DNA from: an uncultured Bacillus sp.
GTDB lineage: Bacteria > Bacillota > Bacilli > Bacillales_B > DSM-18226
DNA length: 64,000 bases
Direction of reading: 5' to 3'
Assembly: GCF_946478885.1 (NCBI RefSeq)
Contig: NZ_CAMLDX010000006.1
Coordinates: 1 to 64,000, forward strand
Part shown: positions 55,592 to 64,000 of the stretch, one piece after another
Layout of the letters: each line of letters begins with the position of its first letter
How positions within the stretch are numbered: position 1 is the first letter of the stretch
Position numbers and translations under genes: made by a program
Notes under the pieces: model-generated
The model's database searches: none
Told to the model about the DNA's origin: nothing
What the model saw: the letters and a program-made list of their open reading frames with translations, nothing else

Positions 55592-57265
55592 ATGCTCGGC
55601 AGGAGAATTAAACATGCCCATCGGTATCAAGAAATCATCAATGCCTTTTTGCGAAATGGATTTACTTATTTTGTTCATCGCCTTGGCTTCGCCAATCAAT
55701 ATTTGCCTCATAAGCAGCATAAAATAGAAGAGCAGTATAATATGCAAACAATCGGGGCAAAGCTTCGTATCACTTTGCAAGAGCTGGGACCAACCTTTAT
55801 TAAACTGGGACAAATTGCAAGTACAAGACGCGATATCGTTCCTGAAACAATATCGAAGGAATTGGAACTGCTTCAAGATCAGGTTTCCTCTTTTCCTTAT
55901 GAGAAAGTTAGGCAATCTATTGAAGAAGAACTGGGGGAAGCACCAGAAAATCTTTTCCAGCAATTCAATGAAGCACCGCTGGCCACGGCGTCCATCGGAC
56001 AGGTACATATGGCTGTATTAAAAACTGGCGAGAATGTCGCAGTAAAAATTCAACGTCCTGATATTCTTCCAATTGTCGAAACAGATTTAGAAATTCTCGA
56101 TGACTTGGCAAGAATAATGGAAGAAAACTTTTCATGGGCTAAAACTTATCAGCTTCGCAAAATGATTAATGATTTTGCCAGATCATTAGGAGCTGAATTA
56201 GATTATTTAATAGAAGGCAGAAATAGTGAACGAATCGCAAAACAATTTATTGAACAACCTGAGATTTTTATCCCCAGGGTATACTGGAATTTTACAACAA
56301 GGAAAGTCTTGACGATGGACTTTGTTCAGGGAATCAAAATTAATAACTTACATAAGCTGGACGAAGAAAGATACGATCGAAAATTACTTGCTCGAAGGAT
56401 CACTGACTCGATGCTGCAGCAAATCTTAATCAATGGATTTTTCCATGGCGATCCCCATCCGGGCAATATCTTTGTACTTCCGGGAAATAAGGTCGCCTAT
56501 TTAGATTTTGGCCTGATTGGTCGATTAAGTGAAGATACAAAGTTTTATTTTTCCTCCTTAGCCATTCATCTGCAAAAGGGAAATACAAAAGGAATTGTGA
56601 AAACCATCATGTCTATGGGAATACTTACGGAGCAGACGGATATGGTTTCGCTGTATAATGCAATAGATGAGCTGCAAATGAAATATTATGATACACCATT
56701 TAGTCAAATTAAGCTTGGGGAAACCATAAATGATCTATTTACGATTATCTTTCATCATCATATTCAAATTCCATCTGATTTAACTATTGTGGGGAAAACC
56801 TTATTGACAATTGAAGGAATTGTGGTGGATCTTGATCCGGAAATCAGTTTTATGGAAGCCATTAAGCCTTTTAGCAAAAAATTACTGCTCAATCATTATG
56901 GTCCAAAACGGGTATTCAAGAATTCAATCGGTGGTATGATTGAGAATGTACGGTTATTATCCGATGTTCCCAAGAAAATTTCAGATCTTACATCTACTGT
57001 TCAAAAAGGAAAACTTCATGTCGACATCGGCGTCCCGGAATTGAGAAATTTCTTAAAAAGGCTCGACAAAATCAGTAACCGTATTGCTTTTAGTATCATA
57101 TTATTATCTTTCAGTATTTTAATGGTTGGCTTGATTGTCGGTTCTGCTATTTCCGGTGAGTCTAGCGTTCTGTGGAATTTTCCTGCCATTGAAATCGGCT
57201 CCATTGTCGCGACAACCATGTTTATCTTTATGCTGATTGCTATCTTTAAATCGGGCAGGATGTAA
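55592..57265 (+). CDS. ABC1/UbiB-family kinase-like protein
   Basis: This 557-residue protein has the UbiB fold: the KxGQ segment FIKLGQIASTRRDIVPE near residue 75, the ATP lysine in VAVKIQRPD, NGFFHGDPHPGNI and YLDFGLIG, and two C-terminal membrane helices (about 500-555). UbiB proteins act as ATPases in quinone or lipid metabolism. The ATG at 55592 has GGAGGAG before it. Bacillus makes menaquinone, so a direct ubiquinone role is excluded. Stands alone. Confidence 0.87.
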   Translation: MLGRRIKHAHRYQEIINAFLRNGFTYFVHRLGFANQYLPHKQHKIEEQYNMQTIGAKLRITLQELGPTFIKLGQIASTRRDIVPETISKELELLQDQVSSFPYEKVRQSIEEELGEAPENLFQQFNEAPLATASIGQVHMAVLKTGENVAVKIQRPDILPIVETDLEILDDLARIMEENFSWAKTYQLRKMINDFARSLGAELDYLIEGRNSERIAKQFIEQPEIFIPRVYWNFTTRKVLTMDFVQGIKINNLHKLDEERYDRKLLARRITDSMLQQILINGFFHGDPHPGNIFVLPGNKVAYLDFGLIGRLSEDTKFYFSSLAIHLQKGNTKGIVKTIMSMGILTEQTDMVSLYNAIDELQMKYYDTPFSQIKLGETINDLFTIIFHHHIQIPSDLTIVGKTLLTIEGIVVDLDPEISFMEAIKPFSKKLLLNHYGPKRVFKNSIGGMIENVRLLSDVPKKISDLTSTVQKGKLHVDIGVPELRNFLKRLDKISNRIAFSIILLSFSILMVGLIVGSAISGESSVLWNFPAIEIGSIVATTMFIFMLIAIFKSGRM

Positions 57266-57307
57266 GGTCATTTACAGAGAAAATTACACTTGAACAATCA
57301 AAAGGGG

Positions 57308-57420
57308 ACTATCCCCATAAGGTGTCAGGCATCCGCTATGATCTATATCCAGTGCAGATTGATGCAAAGGGATATTAGATACTGTATGGTGGTGCCTGAT
57401 ACCTTTGCTTTTGGGTCAGC
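57308..57420. repeat. Dispersed palindromic repeat, copy 7
   Basis: The inner arms are GGTGTCAGGCATCC (from 57321) and GGTGGTGCCTGATACC (to 57403). Degenerate outer arms are GACTATCCCC and TTGGGTCAGC. The centre has TATCCAGTGCAGATTGATGCA. It lies between the convergent ubiB-like gene and fabF. Confidence 0.83.
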
Positions 57421-57453
57421 TCCCCTTGCTTCTTCCCTTATGGATAGCAGCGC

Positions 57454-58698
57454 TTAATTATCAGTATACTTTCTGAAAATCAATGACACATTATGTCCCC
57501 CGAAACCTAGAGAATTGGATACTGCAATATTGATATTCTGCTTTCTCGCAACATTTGGGACATAGTCCAAATCAAGTTCTTCATCAGGTGTTTCATAGTT
57601 GATGGTAGGTGGAAGGATTCCTTCCTTGATCGCCAACAGAGAAAAGATTGCTTCCACTCCCCCCGCTGCTCCCAGCATATGTCCTGTCATCGATTTAGTC
57701 GAACTGACTGCCAAACGGCAGGCATGTTCTTTGAATACTTCCTTAATGGCCTTCGTTTCATTTAAGTCATTTAACGGGGTTGAGGTTCCATGCGCATTAA
57801 TATAGTCAATCTGCTCTGGAGTAACTGCGGCATCCTGCAATGCGAGCTTCATGGCACGGGCGGCTCCTTCTCCTTCAGGGGCGGGAGAAGTAATATGGTA
57901 TGCGTCGCCGGTAGACCCATACCCAATGATCTCCCCATAAATATGAGCTCCGCGTGAACGAGCATGCTCCAATTCTTCCAGAACAATGATGCCTGCTCCT
58001 TCTGCAATGACGAAGCCATCGCGATTTTTATCAAAGGGGCGGCTTGCCGTTTTTGGATCTGGATTTGTTGAAAGAGCTGTCATATTAGAAAATCCTGCAA
58101 TGGTCATTTCCGTAATAGAAGCCTCTGCCCCCCCTGCTACTATAACATCTGCATTTCCATACTGAATCGCACGGTAGGCATCTCCGATGGAATTAGCACC
58201 TGATGCACAGGCCGTAACAGAACAATTATTTATCCCTTTTGCACCCAATTCAATCGAGACACGACCCGCAGCCATATCTGGAATAAACATCGGGATTGTA
58301 AAAGGATTTACTCTTCTTTGCCCCTTTTCAAGGAATTTCCTATATTGTTCTTCAAATTCTCCTAAGCCTCCGATACCGGAGCCAATCCATACACCTGTTC
58401 GTTCAGAACGAACGTTCACACCCATTTGCAATCCGGCGTCCTCAAAAGCCATTTTGGCTGCAGCAATGGCAAGCTGGCTGAACCTCCCCATTCTTCTTGC
58501 TTCCTTCCGATCCATGAAGTTTTCAGGCTCAAACCCCTTCACTTCCCCTGCCAGTTTTACATCTATCTTATCCACATCAATTCGAACAGCCTTTGCAATT
58601 CCTGACATTCCTTTTTTAATATTTCCCCATGTTGAAGTTACATCATTCCCCAGTGGAGTCACTGCTCCTAAACCAGTAACAACAATTCTTCTATCCAT
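57454..58698 (-). CDS. fabF: Beta-ketoacyl-ACP synthase II (FabF)
   Basis: This 414-residue condensing enzyme elongates fatty acids. The Cys-His-His triad is visible: [12 protein letters not shown] (Cys near 163), [11 protein letters not shown] and [14 protein letters not shown]. The ATG at 58698 has GGAGAG before it; the frame is open further but has no site. In B. subtilis fabF is preceded by fabHA; here no fabH is adjacent. A 12-bp palindrome AGTAATATTACT (58715-58726) and a leader with a terminator-like hairpin lie upstream. Confidence 0.95.
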   Translation of the reverse strand: MDRRIVVTGLGAVTPLGNDVTSTWGNIKKGMSGIAKAVRIDVDKIDVKLAGEVKGFEPENFMDRKEARRMGRFSQLAIAAAKMAFEDAGLQMGVNVRSERTGVWIGSGIGGLGEFEEQYRKFLEKGQRRVNPFTIPMFIPDMAAGRVSIELGAKGINNCSVTACASGANSIGDAYRAIQYGNADVIVAGGAEASITEMTIAGFSNMTALSTNPDPKTASRPFDKNRDGFVIAEGAGIIVLEELEHARSRGAHIYGEIIGYGSTGDAYHITSPAPEGEGAARAMKLALQDAAVTPEQIDYINAHGTSTPLNDLNETKAIKEVFKEHACRLAVSSTKSMTGHMLGAAGGVEAIFSLLAIKEGILPPTINYETPDEELDLDYVPNVARKQNINIAVSNSLGFGGHNVSLIFRKYTDN

Positions 58699-58765
58699 GC
58701 CATCTCTCCTAAAAAGTAATATTACTATTTTAACCTTCTTCTTTTTTCTTTTCAAAACAAGCACC

Positions 58766-58797
58766 AAAAAAAGATGCTCTCCCTACAATAGAGAGCT
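58766..58797 (-). terminator. Terminator-like hairpin in the fabF leader
   Basis: On the minus strand GCTCTC and GAGAGC (58797-58792 with 58782-58777) form a stem, followed by ATCTTTTTTT. No gene lies upstream on this strand, so it ends a leader or small RNA about 70 nt before fabF. Confidence 0.6.
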
Positions 58798-58950
58798 ATT
58801 CCCCGCTAAGCCAACTGCCATTTTCAGGAAAAGACTCCGATCACTTAAGAAAGCCCGATTAAGTTCGTTAAGACTTCAAAGCACTTATCAGGTCGTCATG
58901 GCAGAATAAACTCCCGCTATTCTTCCTACTTTTCTTTGTACACTTAAAAT
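58766..58950 (-). ncRNA. Candidate structured leader RNA upstream of fabF
   Basis: A possible promoter TTTACA-N17-TACATT on the minus strand is followed by about 180 nt ending in the hairpin plus T run. Inside, CTGCCAT (RNA 5' arm, 58904-58898) can pair with ATGGCAG (58821-58815). A nested pair CCTGAT/ATCGG and CTTAA/TTAAG sit within it. No known riboswitch class is recognised. Confidence 0.4.
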
Positions 58951-59109
58951 GTAAAGGAAAGCATACTGCCTGTAAAAAGCAGGAAAAACTCTTGGATTTA
59001 GCTGAATAGCCACATTATAATAGTAATAATGAATAAAGTTTATTGCCATTATTATAAACTATTAATCAACGGATTGAATGATGGAAAATCAATAGTGAGG
59101 AGAAGATAT

Positions 59110-59826
59110 ATGGACTATCAATTATCGCCGTTAGGTGATCAGGCCGTCATGATTGGCCTTGGAGAACACGCCGATGAAACAACCTTAAACAAGGTTCAAT
59201 TACTCACCTCGTACTTAGATACACATCCTTTTGATTGGATGATCGAATATATTCCGGCTTTTACCAGTGTTGCCATCCTGTATGATCCGATACTCGTTTC
59301 CCAGCATTTACGAAGCAAAGAACTGCTCCCATATCATTATGTTTGTGAGCAATTAATTCCGCTTTTAGCGCAAAACACGAACGCTGAAAATATTGAACGC
59401 CAGACCATACAAATTCCCGTATGCTATGGGGGAGCTTACGGACCTGATTTGGAATTTGTAGCCGTAACAAACCATTTGTCATTGGATGAGGTCATTCAAG
59501 TTCACTCCTCAGGTGACTATACCGTTCACATGATTGGATTTGCCCCTGGCTTCCCTTACATCTATGGTATGCCGGAATCAATCGCTGCACCGCGCAAGAA
59601 AACACCACAACTAAAAATACCCGCCAAATCGGTGGGTATCGGCGGAAAACAAACAGGAATTTATCCTATTGAATCACCGGGTGGATGGCAGATTATCGGC
59701 AGGACACCTCTTAATCTATTTAATCCTGAAGCAAGACCGCCTTCACGATTAAAAGTAGGAGATAAGATCCAATTCATTCCAATCAGTGACAAAGAATATG
59801 CAGAATGGGAAATTTCAAGAAGATGA
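59110..59826 (+). CDS. pxpB: 5-oxoprolinase subunit B (KipI-like)
   Basis: This 238-residue protein starts MDYQLSPLGDQAVMIGLG and contains VHSSGDYTVHMIGFAPGFPYIYGMPE and SVGIGGKQTGIYPIESPGGWQIIG, hallmarks of the PxpB/KipI family. With PxpC and PxpA it hydrolyses 5-oxoproline to glutamate using ATP. The ATG at 59110 has GTGAGGAG before it. The stop overlaps pxpC by four bases. KipI is also a kinase inhibitor in B. subtilis, but the operon points to 5-oxoprolinase. Confidence 0.93.
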   Translation: MDYQLSPLGDQAVMIGLGEHADETTLNKVQLLTSYLDTHPFDWMIEYIPAFTSVAILYDPILVSQHLRSKELLPYHYVCEQLIPLLAQNTNAENIERQTIQIPVCYGGAYGPDLEFVAVTNHLSLDEVIQVHSSGDYTVHMIGFAPGFPYIYGMPESIAAPRKKTPQLKIPAKSVGIGGKQTGIYPIESPGGWQIIGRTPLNLFNPEARPPSRLKVGDKIQFIPISDKEYAEWEISRR

Positions 59827-60839
59827 TTACGATTATTAAACCAGGACTGCTTTCAAGTATCCAGGATTTAGGAAGATTCGGACTTCAAAAATACGGAGTC
59901 ATTTCAAGTGGAGCAATGGATGTCTTCTCACACCGGGTAGCCAATCTCTTAACGGGAAACGATGAAAATACACCTACAATTGAAATGACTCTGTTGGGAC
60001 CTGTTGTTCTGTTTCACAAGGATGCTCTCATTGCCATTTGCGGAGGAGAATTTACACCATCGATCAATGGACATCCCATCCCAACATGGAAACCTGTTTT
60101 AGTCAAAAAAGGCACCATTTTACATTGCGGTCGGGCTAGTCAAGGTTGCCGCGCCTATTTAGCTGTTTCCGGCGGTCTTTCTGTTCCCATCCTTTTAAAT
60201 AGCCGTTCAACATATTTGCGTGCCAACATAGGTGGATTCCACGGCAGGGCGTTGCAGGCAGGAGATGAAATTCCCTTTCGCCTGGAAAGCGGGCAGGCAA
60301 AAATCCTGATGAAACGGCTGTATTCTCGTATGAAAGGCAGGCCATTTGCCGAAGCAAACTGGTATGTTTCACCCAATTTGATTCCTACAATGCAGGCTGA
60401 ACCCATCATCCGAGCCATGATAGGAAGACAATATCACCTTTTTACCCCTGACAGCCAGGAAGGCTTTTTTCAGCAATCATTTACAGTAACTGCACAATCC
60501 GATCGAATGGGATACCGCTTAATCGGCACTCCTCTTTCACTCAAGAAACCAGAAGAAATGCTGTCTGCGGCTGTTGCTTTTGGAACCATCCAGGTACCTT
60601 CGGATGGCAATCCCATTGTTCTTCTGGCAGATCGGCAAACAACCGGAGGCTATCCGATTATGGCACAAATCGCTTCGATTGATTTCTCGATTATGGCACA
60701 AGCAAGACCGGGTGATCGTATTCATTTTCGGAAAATTACTCATGAAGATGCACAACGTCTATATATAAAAAAAGAAAGAGAAACATTATTATTAAAACAA
60801 TCAATCATGCATAAAATGAGTCAGGAGGTTTTGCGATGA
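59823..60839 (+). CDS. pxpC: 5-oxoprolinase subunit C (KipA-like)
   Basis: This 338-residue biotin-dependent-carboxylase-like protein starts [20 protein letters not shown] and shows [28 protein letters not shown] and RMGYRLIG. It pairs with PxpB. The ATG overlaps the pxpB stop (ATGA), and its own stop overlaps pxpA in the same way, so all three are translated together. Confidence 0.93.
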   Translation: MITIIKPGLLSSIQDLGRFGLQKYGVISSGAMDVFSHRVANLLTGNDENTPTIEMTLLGPVVLFHKDALIAICGGEFTPSINGHPIPTWKPVLVKKGTILHCGRASQGCRAYLAVSGGLSVPILLNSRSTYLRANIGGFHGRALQAGDEIPFRLESGQAKILMKRLYSRMKGRPFAEANWYVSPNLIPTMQAEPIIRAMIGRQYHLFTPDSQEGFFQQSFTVTAQSDRMGYRLIGTPLSLKKPEEMLSAAVAFGTIQVPSDGNPIVLLADRQTTGGYPIMAQIASIDFSIMAQARPGDRIHFRKITHEDAQRLYIKKERETLLLKQSIMHKMSQEVLR

Positions 60840-61603
60840 ATGTGATTGATATAAACTGCGACTTGGGTGAAAGCTTCGGTGCCTATACACTGGGGTATGA
60901 TGAAAGAATTCTTGATTTTGTTACCTCCGCCAACATTGCCTGTGGTTTTCATGCCGGAGATCCGGCAACAATCAGGAAAACCGTTAAAATGGCCTTGGAA
61001 AAAAAGGTAGGGATTGGTGCACATCCTGGACTTCAGGATCTTGCCGGATTCGGAAGAAGGGAAATGCATATTTCACCACTGGAAGCATATGACATCGTCC
61101 TTTACCAAATAGGTGCATTGTATGGGTTTGTGAAGGCGGAGGGAGAAAGGATTCAACACGTAAAACCCCATGGAGCGTTATATAATATGGCAGCCAGGAA
61201 TTCCGTTTTGGCCGAGGCAATTGCAGAGGCAGTCTATAAAATCGATCCAGAGATAATTCTCTTCGGCTTAGCCGGCAGTGAAATAATTAAAGCCGGAAAA
61301 AGACTCGGTCTGCACACAGCCAGTGAGGTTTTTTCAGATCGCACTTACCGGGAGGACGGAACTTTAACACCACGAAAGGAAGAGAATGCCCTCATTACAG
61401 ACGAGCAGAGTGCAGGCAAACAGGTGATACGCATGATAAAGGAAGGCAAAGTCCTTTCACTTCAGGGAAAGGATATATCCATTACAGCTAATACCATCTG
61501 TATTCATGGCGATAATGAAAAAGCGCTTGATTTCGCTGCGTACATTACGGCCTCTCTACAAGAAGCAGGCATCAGGACAGCAAAAATCAGTGAATTTATT
61601 TAA
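60836..61603 (+). CDS. pxpA: 5-oxoprolinase subunit A (LamB/YcsF family)
   Basis: This 255-residue protein starts [20 protein letters not shown] and shows [35 protein letters not shown] and [12 protein letters not shown], all typical of LamB/YcsF. It is the hydrolase-type subunit of 5-oxoprolinase. In B. subtilis pxpA leads the operon, with a transporter and kipR. Here the order is B-C-A and neither extra gene is adjacent. Confidence 0.94.
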   Translation: MNVIDINCDLGESFGAYTLGYDERILDFVTSANIACGFHAGDPATIRKTVKMALEKKVGIGAHPGLQDLAGFGRREMHISPLEAYDIVLYQIGALYGFVKAEGERIQHVKPHGALYNMAARNSVLAEAIAEAVYKIDPEIILFGLAGSEIIKAGKRLGLHTASEVFSDRTYREDGTLTPRKEENALITDEQSAGKQVIRMIKEGKVLSLQGKDISITANTICIHGDNEKALDFAAYITASLQEAGIRTAKISEFI

Positions 61604-61609
61604 GAGATA

Positions 61610-61660
61610 AAAAAAATAACTGAGCAAAAAGGGATTTTCTTTCACCTTTTTGCTCAGCCA
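61610..61660. terminator. Terminator between pxpA and the amidase gene
   Basis: CTGAGCAAAAAGG (61620-61632) pairs perfectly with CCTTTTTGCTCAG (61645-61657). The A run to the left gives the T run on the minus strand, so it mainly serves the amidase gene. Confidence 0.8.
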
Positions 61661-61674
61661 TGTTCCTTTGTTCC

Positions 61675-62454
61675 CTATTTTCCAGTGATATACCCGCGCT
61701 CAATCGCTACGTACAATAAACCCACAGCATCTGAAATGGTTAATTCTCCTTTATTAGCTTTCTCGCGCCAAAAGGATGCAAGCGAAGGATCCTTTTTTTC
61801 GAAACGCATTAGCACGGTTGAAACGGCATTCCGGATTGCCTGATTGGAAGGTTCAAATTTTTGAGACATGATATCTTCCTCCTTTCCTGATAAATCCTGG
61901 CAGACTGCTGTTACTTTTTTTTCAAGATTAAATGCTTTTTCCAGCCCGGCAACATGGGCACGGGCTACCGTTTCAATCCAGGCGACATCCTTCATCTTGG
62001 CAGCATCTGCAACATTGTCAATGAATCCATTTTCTGTCAGAATTGCCGGCATCCTTGATGCATGAAGAACATGAAACTGGGCTTGTTTTTTCCCTCTGTC
62101 TTTCATTTCAATGACCTTTGCTATTTCCTCATGGATTGTATTTTGAAAATGAATTGTGTCCGAATGGACTCCCGTATCCACATAGCTTTCAAACCCGGTG
62201 CCTCCACCGGAATTTATATGAATCGAAAGATAATAATCCGCTCCCCAATTATTTGCCTCTTTTGTACGCTGTGATAATGAGGGATATGTGTCCCCCGTAC
62301 GACTCATATGAACAGCTACATGATTATATTCATTTACCAAAATGTCCCTTATTGCTAAAGAGATTGACAGCGTTACATCCTTCTCCTGCAATCCATTTCC
62401 AAATGCGCCAGGATCAGAACCACCATGCCCAGGATCTAGATAGAGCTTAAACAT
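61675..62454 (-). CDS. N-acetylmuramoyl-L-alanine amidase (Amidase_3)
   Basis: This 259-residue zinc amidase cleaves the peptide stem from murein sugar chains. The catalytic domain (1-180) shows LDPGHGGSDPGAFGNG (first zinc His), SLSIHINSGGGTGFE-type sequence (YLSIHINSGG) and ILTENGFIDN with the catalytic Glu. There is no signal peptide, and the C-terminal 70 residues (NQAIRNAVSTVLMRFEKKD, ISDAVGLLYVAIERG) resemble short tails of phage or sporulation amidases. The ATG at 62454 or TTG at 62457 follows AAGGAG. Confidence 0.87.
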   Translation of the reverse strand: MFKLYLDPGHGGSDPGAFGNGLQEKDVTLSISLAIRDILVNEYNHVAVHMSRTGDTYPSLSQRTKEANNWGADYYLSIHINSGGGTGFESYVDTGVHSDTIHFQNTIHEEIAKVIEMKDRGKKQAQFHVLHASRMPAILTENGFIDNVADAAKMKDVAWIETVARAHVAGLEKAFNLEKKVTAVCQDLSGKEEDIMSQKFEPSNQAIRNAVSTVLMRFEKKDPSLASFWREKANKGELTISDAVGLLYVAIERGYITGK

Positions 62455-62596
62455 CAAATATCATCTCCTTATTATTTTTATATGCAATAAAAAAGCCGCC
62501 CGTTTGGACGACTCTACTGCTATTTATATATGAATTTCCGGTAATAGCTGATATATGATTGGAAAATAAGAATTCAGAGAAATCTCAGATTTAACA

Positions 62597-63862
62597 CTAA
62601 ATGAAACTGCTTGATATCAAATTTTTACGTCGATACACACTTAACACGATACCCATTAAAAACGCATTAAACAGAGTGGGCATCAATCCATAGCTGATAA
62701 AAGGCAAGGAGATAGATATAAGCGGTAATACACCAAGGATCATTGCAACATTATAAATGAACTGGACTACAAAAAGAGTCAATCCACCAACAAGAAGCAA
62801 TTTGCCATAATGACCATTTATTTGATGAGATATGACCATTATCCTTGCAACAAAAAGGGAAAAAATTAAGATAATGATTAGTGCAAACAAATACCCATAA
62901 TAGTTAGTCAAACTCGCAAACACAAAATCAGTATGGGCAGCCTGGATGAACTCTCTATTTCCGGATGTACCAAACCACCCTGCTGACGACATTAGCTCTT
63001 TTAAACGTAAATATATATATCCCGGACCATCTGCGTAATTTTTCGGGTTTAAAAACCCTAAAATTCTAGCCAACTGATATTCCTTCACCGAAGGCCAGAA
63101 TAATAATCCCCCGATGATAGATAAACAAATTGGCACAACCGTCATCATCAGTGCCTTTTTCTTACCCACCTTACTCCACCAGAGCATAACAAATACCATC
63201 ATGATATAGATAAAGGCTGTTGAAAGATTTGGTATCATTAAGAACAGATACAAAGAAAACAAGTATAAAATCCCAAGATACCAAACATTTATTCTACTGC
63301 TATTAAAAAAAGAAGCCCAAGCTAGCAAAAAGAATGGTACAGCCATTAAGCATTCAATTGTAATGGGACCAATTTTTATAAAAGGGACTCCATTGATTGT
63401 AGTGTTTGGAAAAAAGCTTATCATTAACAGGATGAGTGCTCCGATTGTATAAAACATCCATCCCAGTCTCTCTAACTTTCGATAATCAATCATCATCATC
63501 CCAAAAGCTGTCGCAATACCAAGAATAACAATGATCATCTTATTGATCAGAAAATGATCCGTATATCCAAGAGAGATTATTGGCAAGAAACCCAACCCCA
63601 TAGCTGTCACTAATAAAATAATAATCACCCAATCAATCTTTGGCTTATGAAGTTTGTTAAGTTCTTGACCAAGTTTAATTGGACTTCCCATTTGTTCAAC
63701 TGCCTTGTCTTCAGCAGCTTCCTCGCTTAACCCTTTCTCTATCCACATGTTCTTGGCCTGCTTCAAGTGAAATTTTAATTCATTTTCCACAAGATTCTTT
63801 GCTTCCTTTGATCTAATATGATTGGTGACTTCTTTTAAAAAGTGATCTCCTCTTTTGTCCAA
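62597..63862 (-). CDS. SEDS-family (FtsW/RodA/SpoVE) protein with HAAS-like N-terminal domain
   Basis: This 421-residue protein has two parts. Residues 1-75 are soluble and helical, with EVTNHIRSKEAKNLVENELKFHLKQAK-type sequence and EKGLSEEAAEDKAVEQMGSP, as in HAAS/DUF1700-type domains found on proteins next to PadR regulators. Residues 80-415 hold about ten membrane helices of the SEDS family, with FLNPKNYADGPGYIYLRLKELM and the catalytic Asp in HTDFVFASL. The usual EE-x-G after it is NYYG here. The TTG start at 63862 follows AGGAG, eight bases after the PadR stop, so the two are coupled. Confidence 0.82.
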   Translation of the reverse strand: MDKRGDHFLKEVTNHIRSKEAKNLVENELKFHLKQAKNMWIEKGLSEEAAEDKAVEQMGSPIKLGQELNKLHKPKIDWVIIILLVTAMGLGFLPIISLGYTDHFLINKMIIVILGIATAFGMMMIDYRKLERLGWMFYTIGALILLMISFFPNTTINGVPFIKIGPITIECLMAVPFFLLAWASFFNSSRINVWYLGILYLFSLYLFLMIPNLSTAFIYIMMVFVMLWWSKVGKKKALMMTVVPICLSIIGGLLFWPSVKEYQLARILGFLNPKNYADGPGYIYLRLKELMSSAGWFGTSGNREFIQAAHTDFVFASLTNYYGYLFALIIILIFSLFVARIMVISHQINGHYGKLLLVGGLTLFVVQFIYNVAMILGVLPLISISLPFISYGLMPTLFNAFLMGIVLSVYRRKNLISSSFI

Positions 63863-63869
63863 ATTTGTC

Positions 63870-64000
63870 TCACTCCTGTGTCAATTCTTTTAATATAAAT
63901 CGTTTCTTTGTAGAAATTTTTTCTGTTTTTCGCAATATTTTTCTTCCCTTATCATTTAATTGATAATATTTAGCCCCCGAATGATCCCAACTTGATTGGA
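63870..64000 (-). CDS. PadR-family regulator, C-terminal part (runs off window)
   Basis: Only the last 42 codons are visible, reading SSWDHSGAKYYQLNDKGRKIL and ending FILKELTQE. The GAKYYxLxxKGRKxL pattern is the wing and end of a PadR winged-helix domain. PadR genes often precede genes for HAAS-domain membrane proteins, as here, and regulate them. The N-terminal part lies beyond base 64000. Confidence 0.75.
   Translation of the reverse strand, partial: QSSWDHSGAKYYQLNDKGRKILRKTEKISTKKRFILKELTQE

Noticed and set aside
1..64000. CRISPR arrays, tRNA/rRNA genes, prophage or transposase genes
   Set aside because: No regularly spaced direct repeats, tRNA cloverleaf or transposase motifs were found by reading; the repeated elements present are palindromic and dispersed.

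Overview
The window looks like a chromosomal segment of an endospore-forming member of the Bacillaceae (low-GC Firmicutes). The clues are an alpha/beta-type SASP gene, a Spo0E-like phosphatase, two YjcZ-type sporulation miniproteins, CtsR-controlled clpE, FloT/YuaF behind a SigW-type promoter, a ydaO-class (c-di-AMP) leader before kimA, lutABC/lutP, strong AGGAGG ribosome binding sites and frequent GTG/TTG starts. No tRNA, rRNA, CRISPR array, phage module or transposase was seen.

Layout. 1-6 kb: partial ykvI-like gene, clpE, a marR/fsr divergent pair, two small genes including a Spo0E-like one. 6-9.4 kb: a two-gene 2-oxoacid:ferredoxin oxidoreductase (alpha-beta and gamma-delta fusions). 10-14.6 kb: an OmpR/EnvZ-type two-component pair facing an operon of an acidic exported protein, a small exported protein, ApbE and a ferric-reductase-like membrane protein. 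14.8-20.7 kb: lactate utilisation (lutABC, lutR, lutP) with matching operators. 20.9-27.2 kb: radical SAM/B12 protein, small genes, KtrB-type potassium channel subunit, SASP, RF3. 27.5-34 kb: sporulation/coat-like small proteins, floT-yuaF, MFS exporter, luciferase-like oxidoreductase. 34-38 kb: kimA with its riboswitch, nitronate monooxygenase, gamma-carbonic anhydrase. 38.2-50.1 kb: a complete-looking phenylacetate (paa) degradation regulon, with paaX at the far end and paaK upstream. 50.5-58.7 kb: radical SAM/SPASM protein, glycosyltransferase, a deletion remnant of glutamate synthase, a UbiB-type protein and fabF. 59-61.6 kb: 5-oxoprolinase pxpBCA. 61.7-64 kb: amidase, a SEDS protein with a HAAS-like N-terminal extension, and the end of a PadR regulator.

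How the genes work together. The paa genes convert phenylacetate through CoA activation, epoxidation, isomerisation and beta-oxidation-like steps to central metabolites. lutP/lutABC import and oxidise lactate to pyruvate; the ferredoxin oxidoreductase could use pyruvate or another 2-oxoacid. KimA and the KtrB-like protein handle potassium, with c-di-AMP sensed by the kimA leader.

The most noteworthy non-coding signals are: (1) a dispersed palindromic element of about 80-110 bp, seven long copies plus one minimal hairpin, each placed just 3' of a gene; (2) ATATAAC-N25/27-GTTATAT inverted repeats in front of paaA and paaK, one across a promoter; (3) an in-frame fusion remnant of glutamate synthase left by a multi-kilobase deletion; (4) leader regions with terminator-like hairpins ahead of fabF and prfC that match no riboswitch class I recognise. 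All assignments are from reading sequence only; no database search was run.
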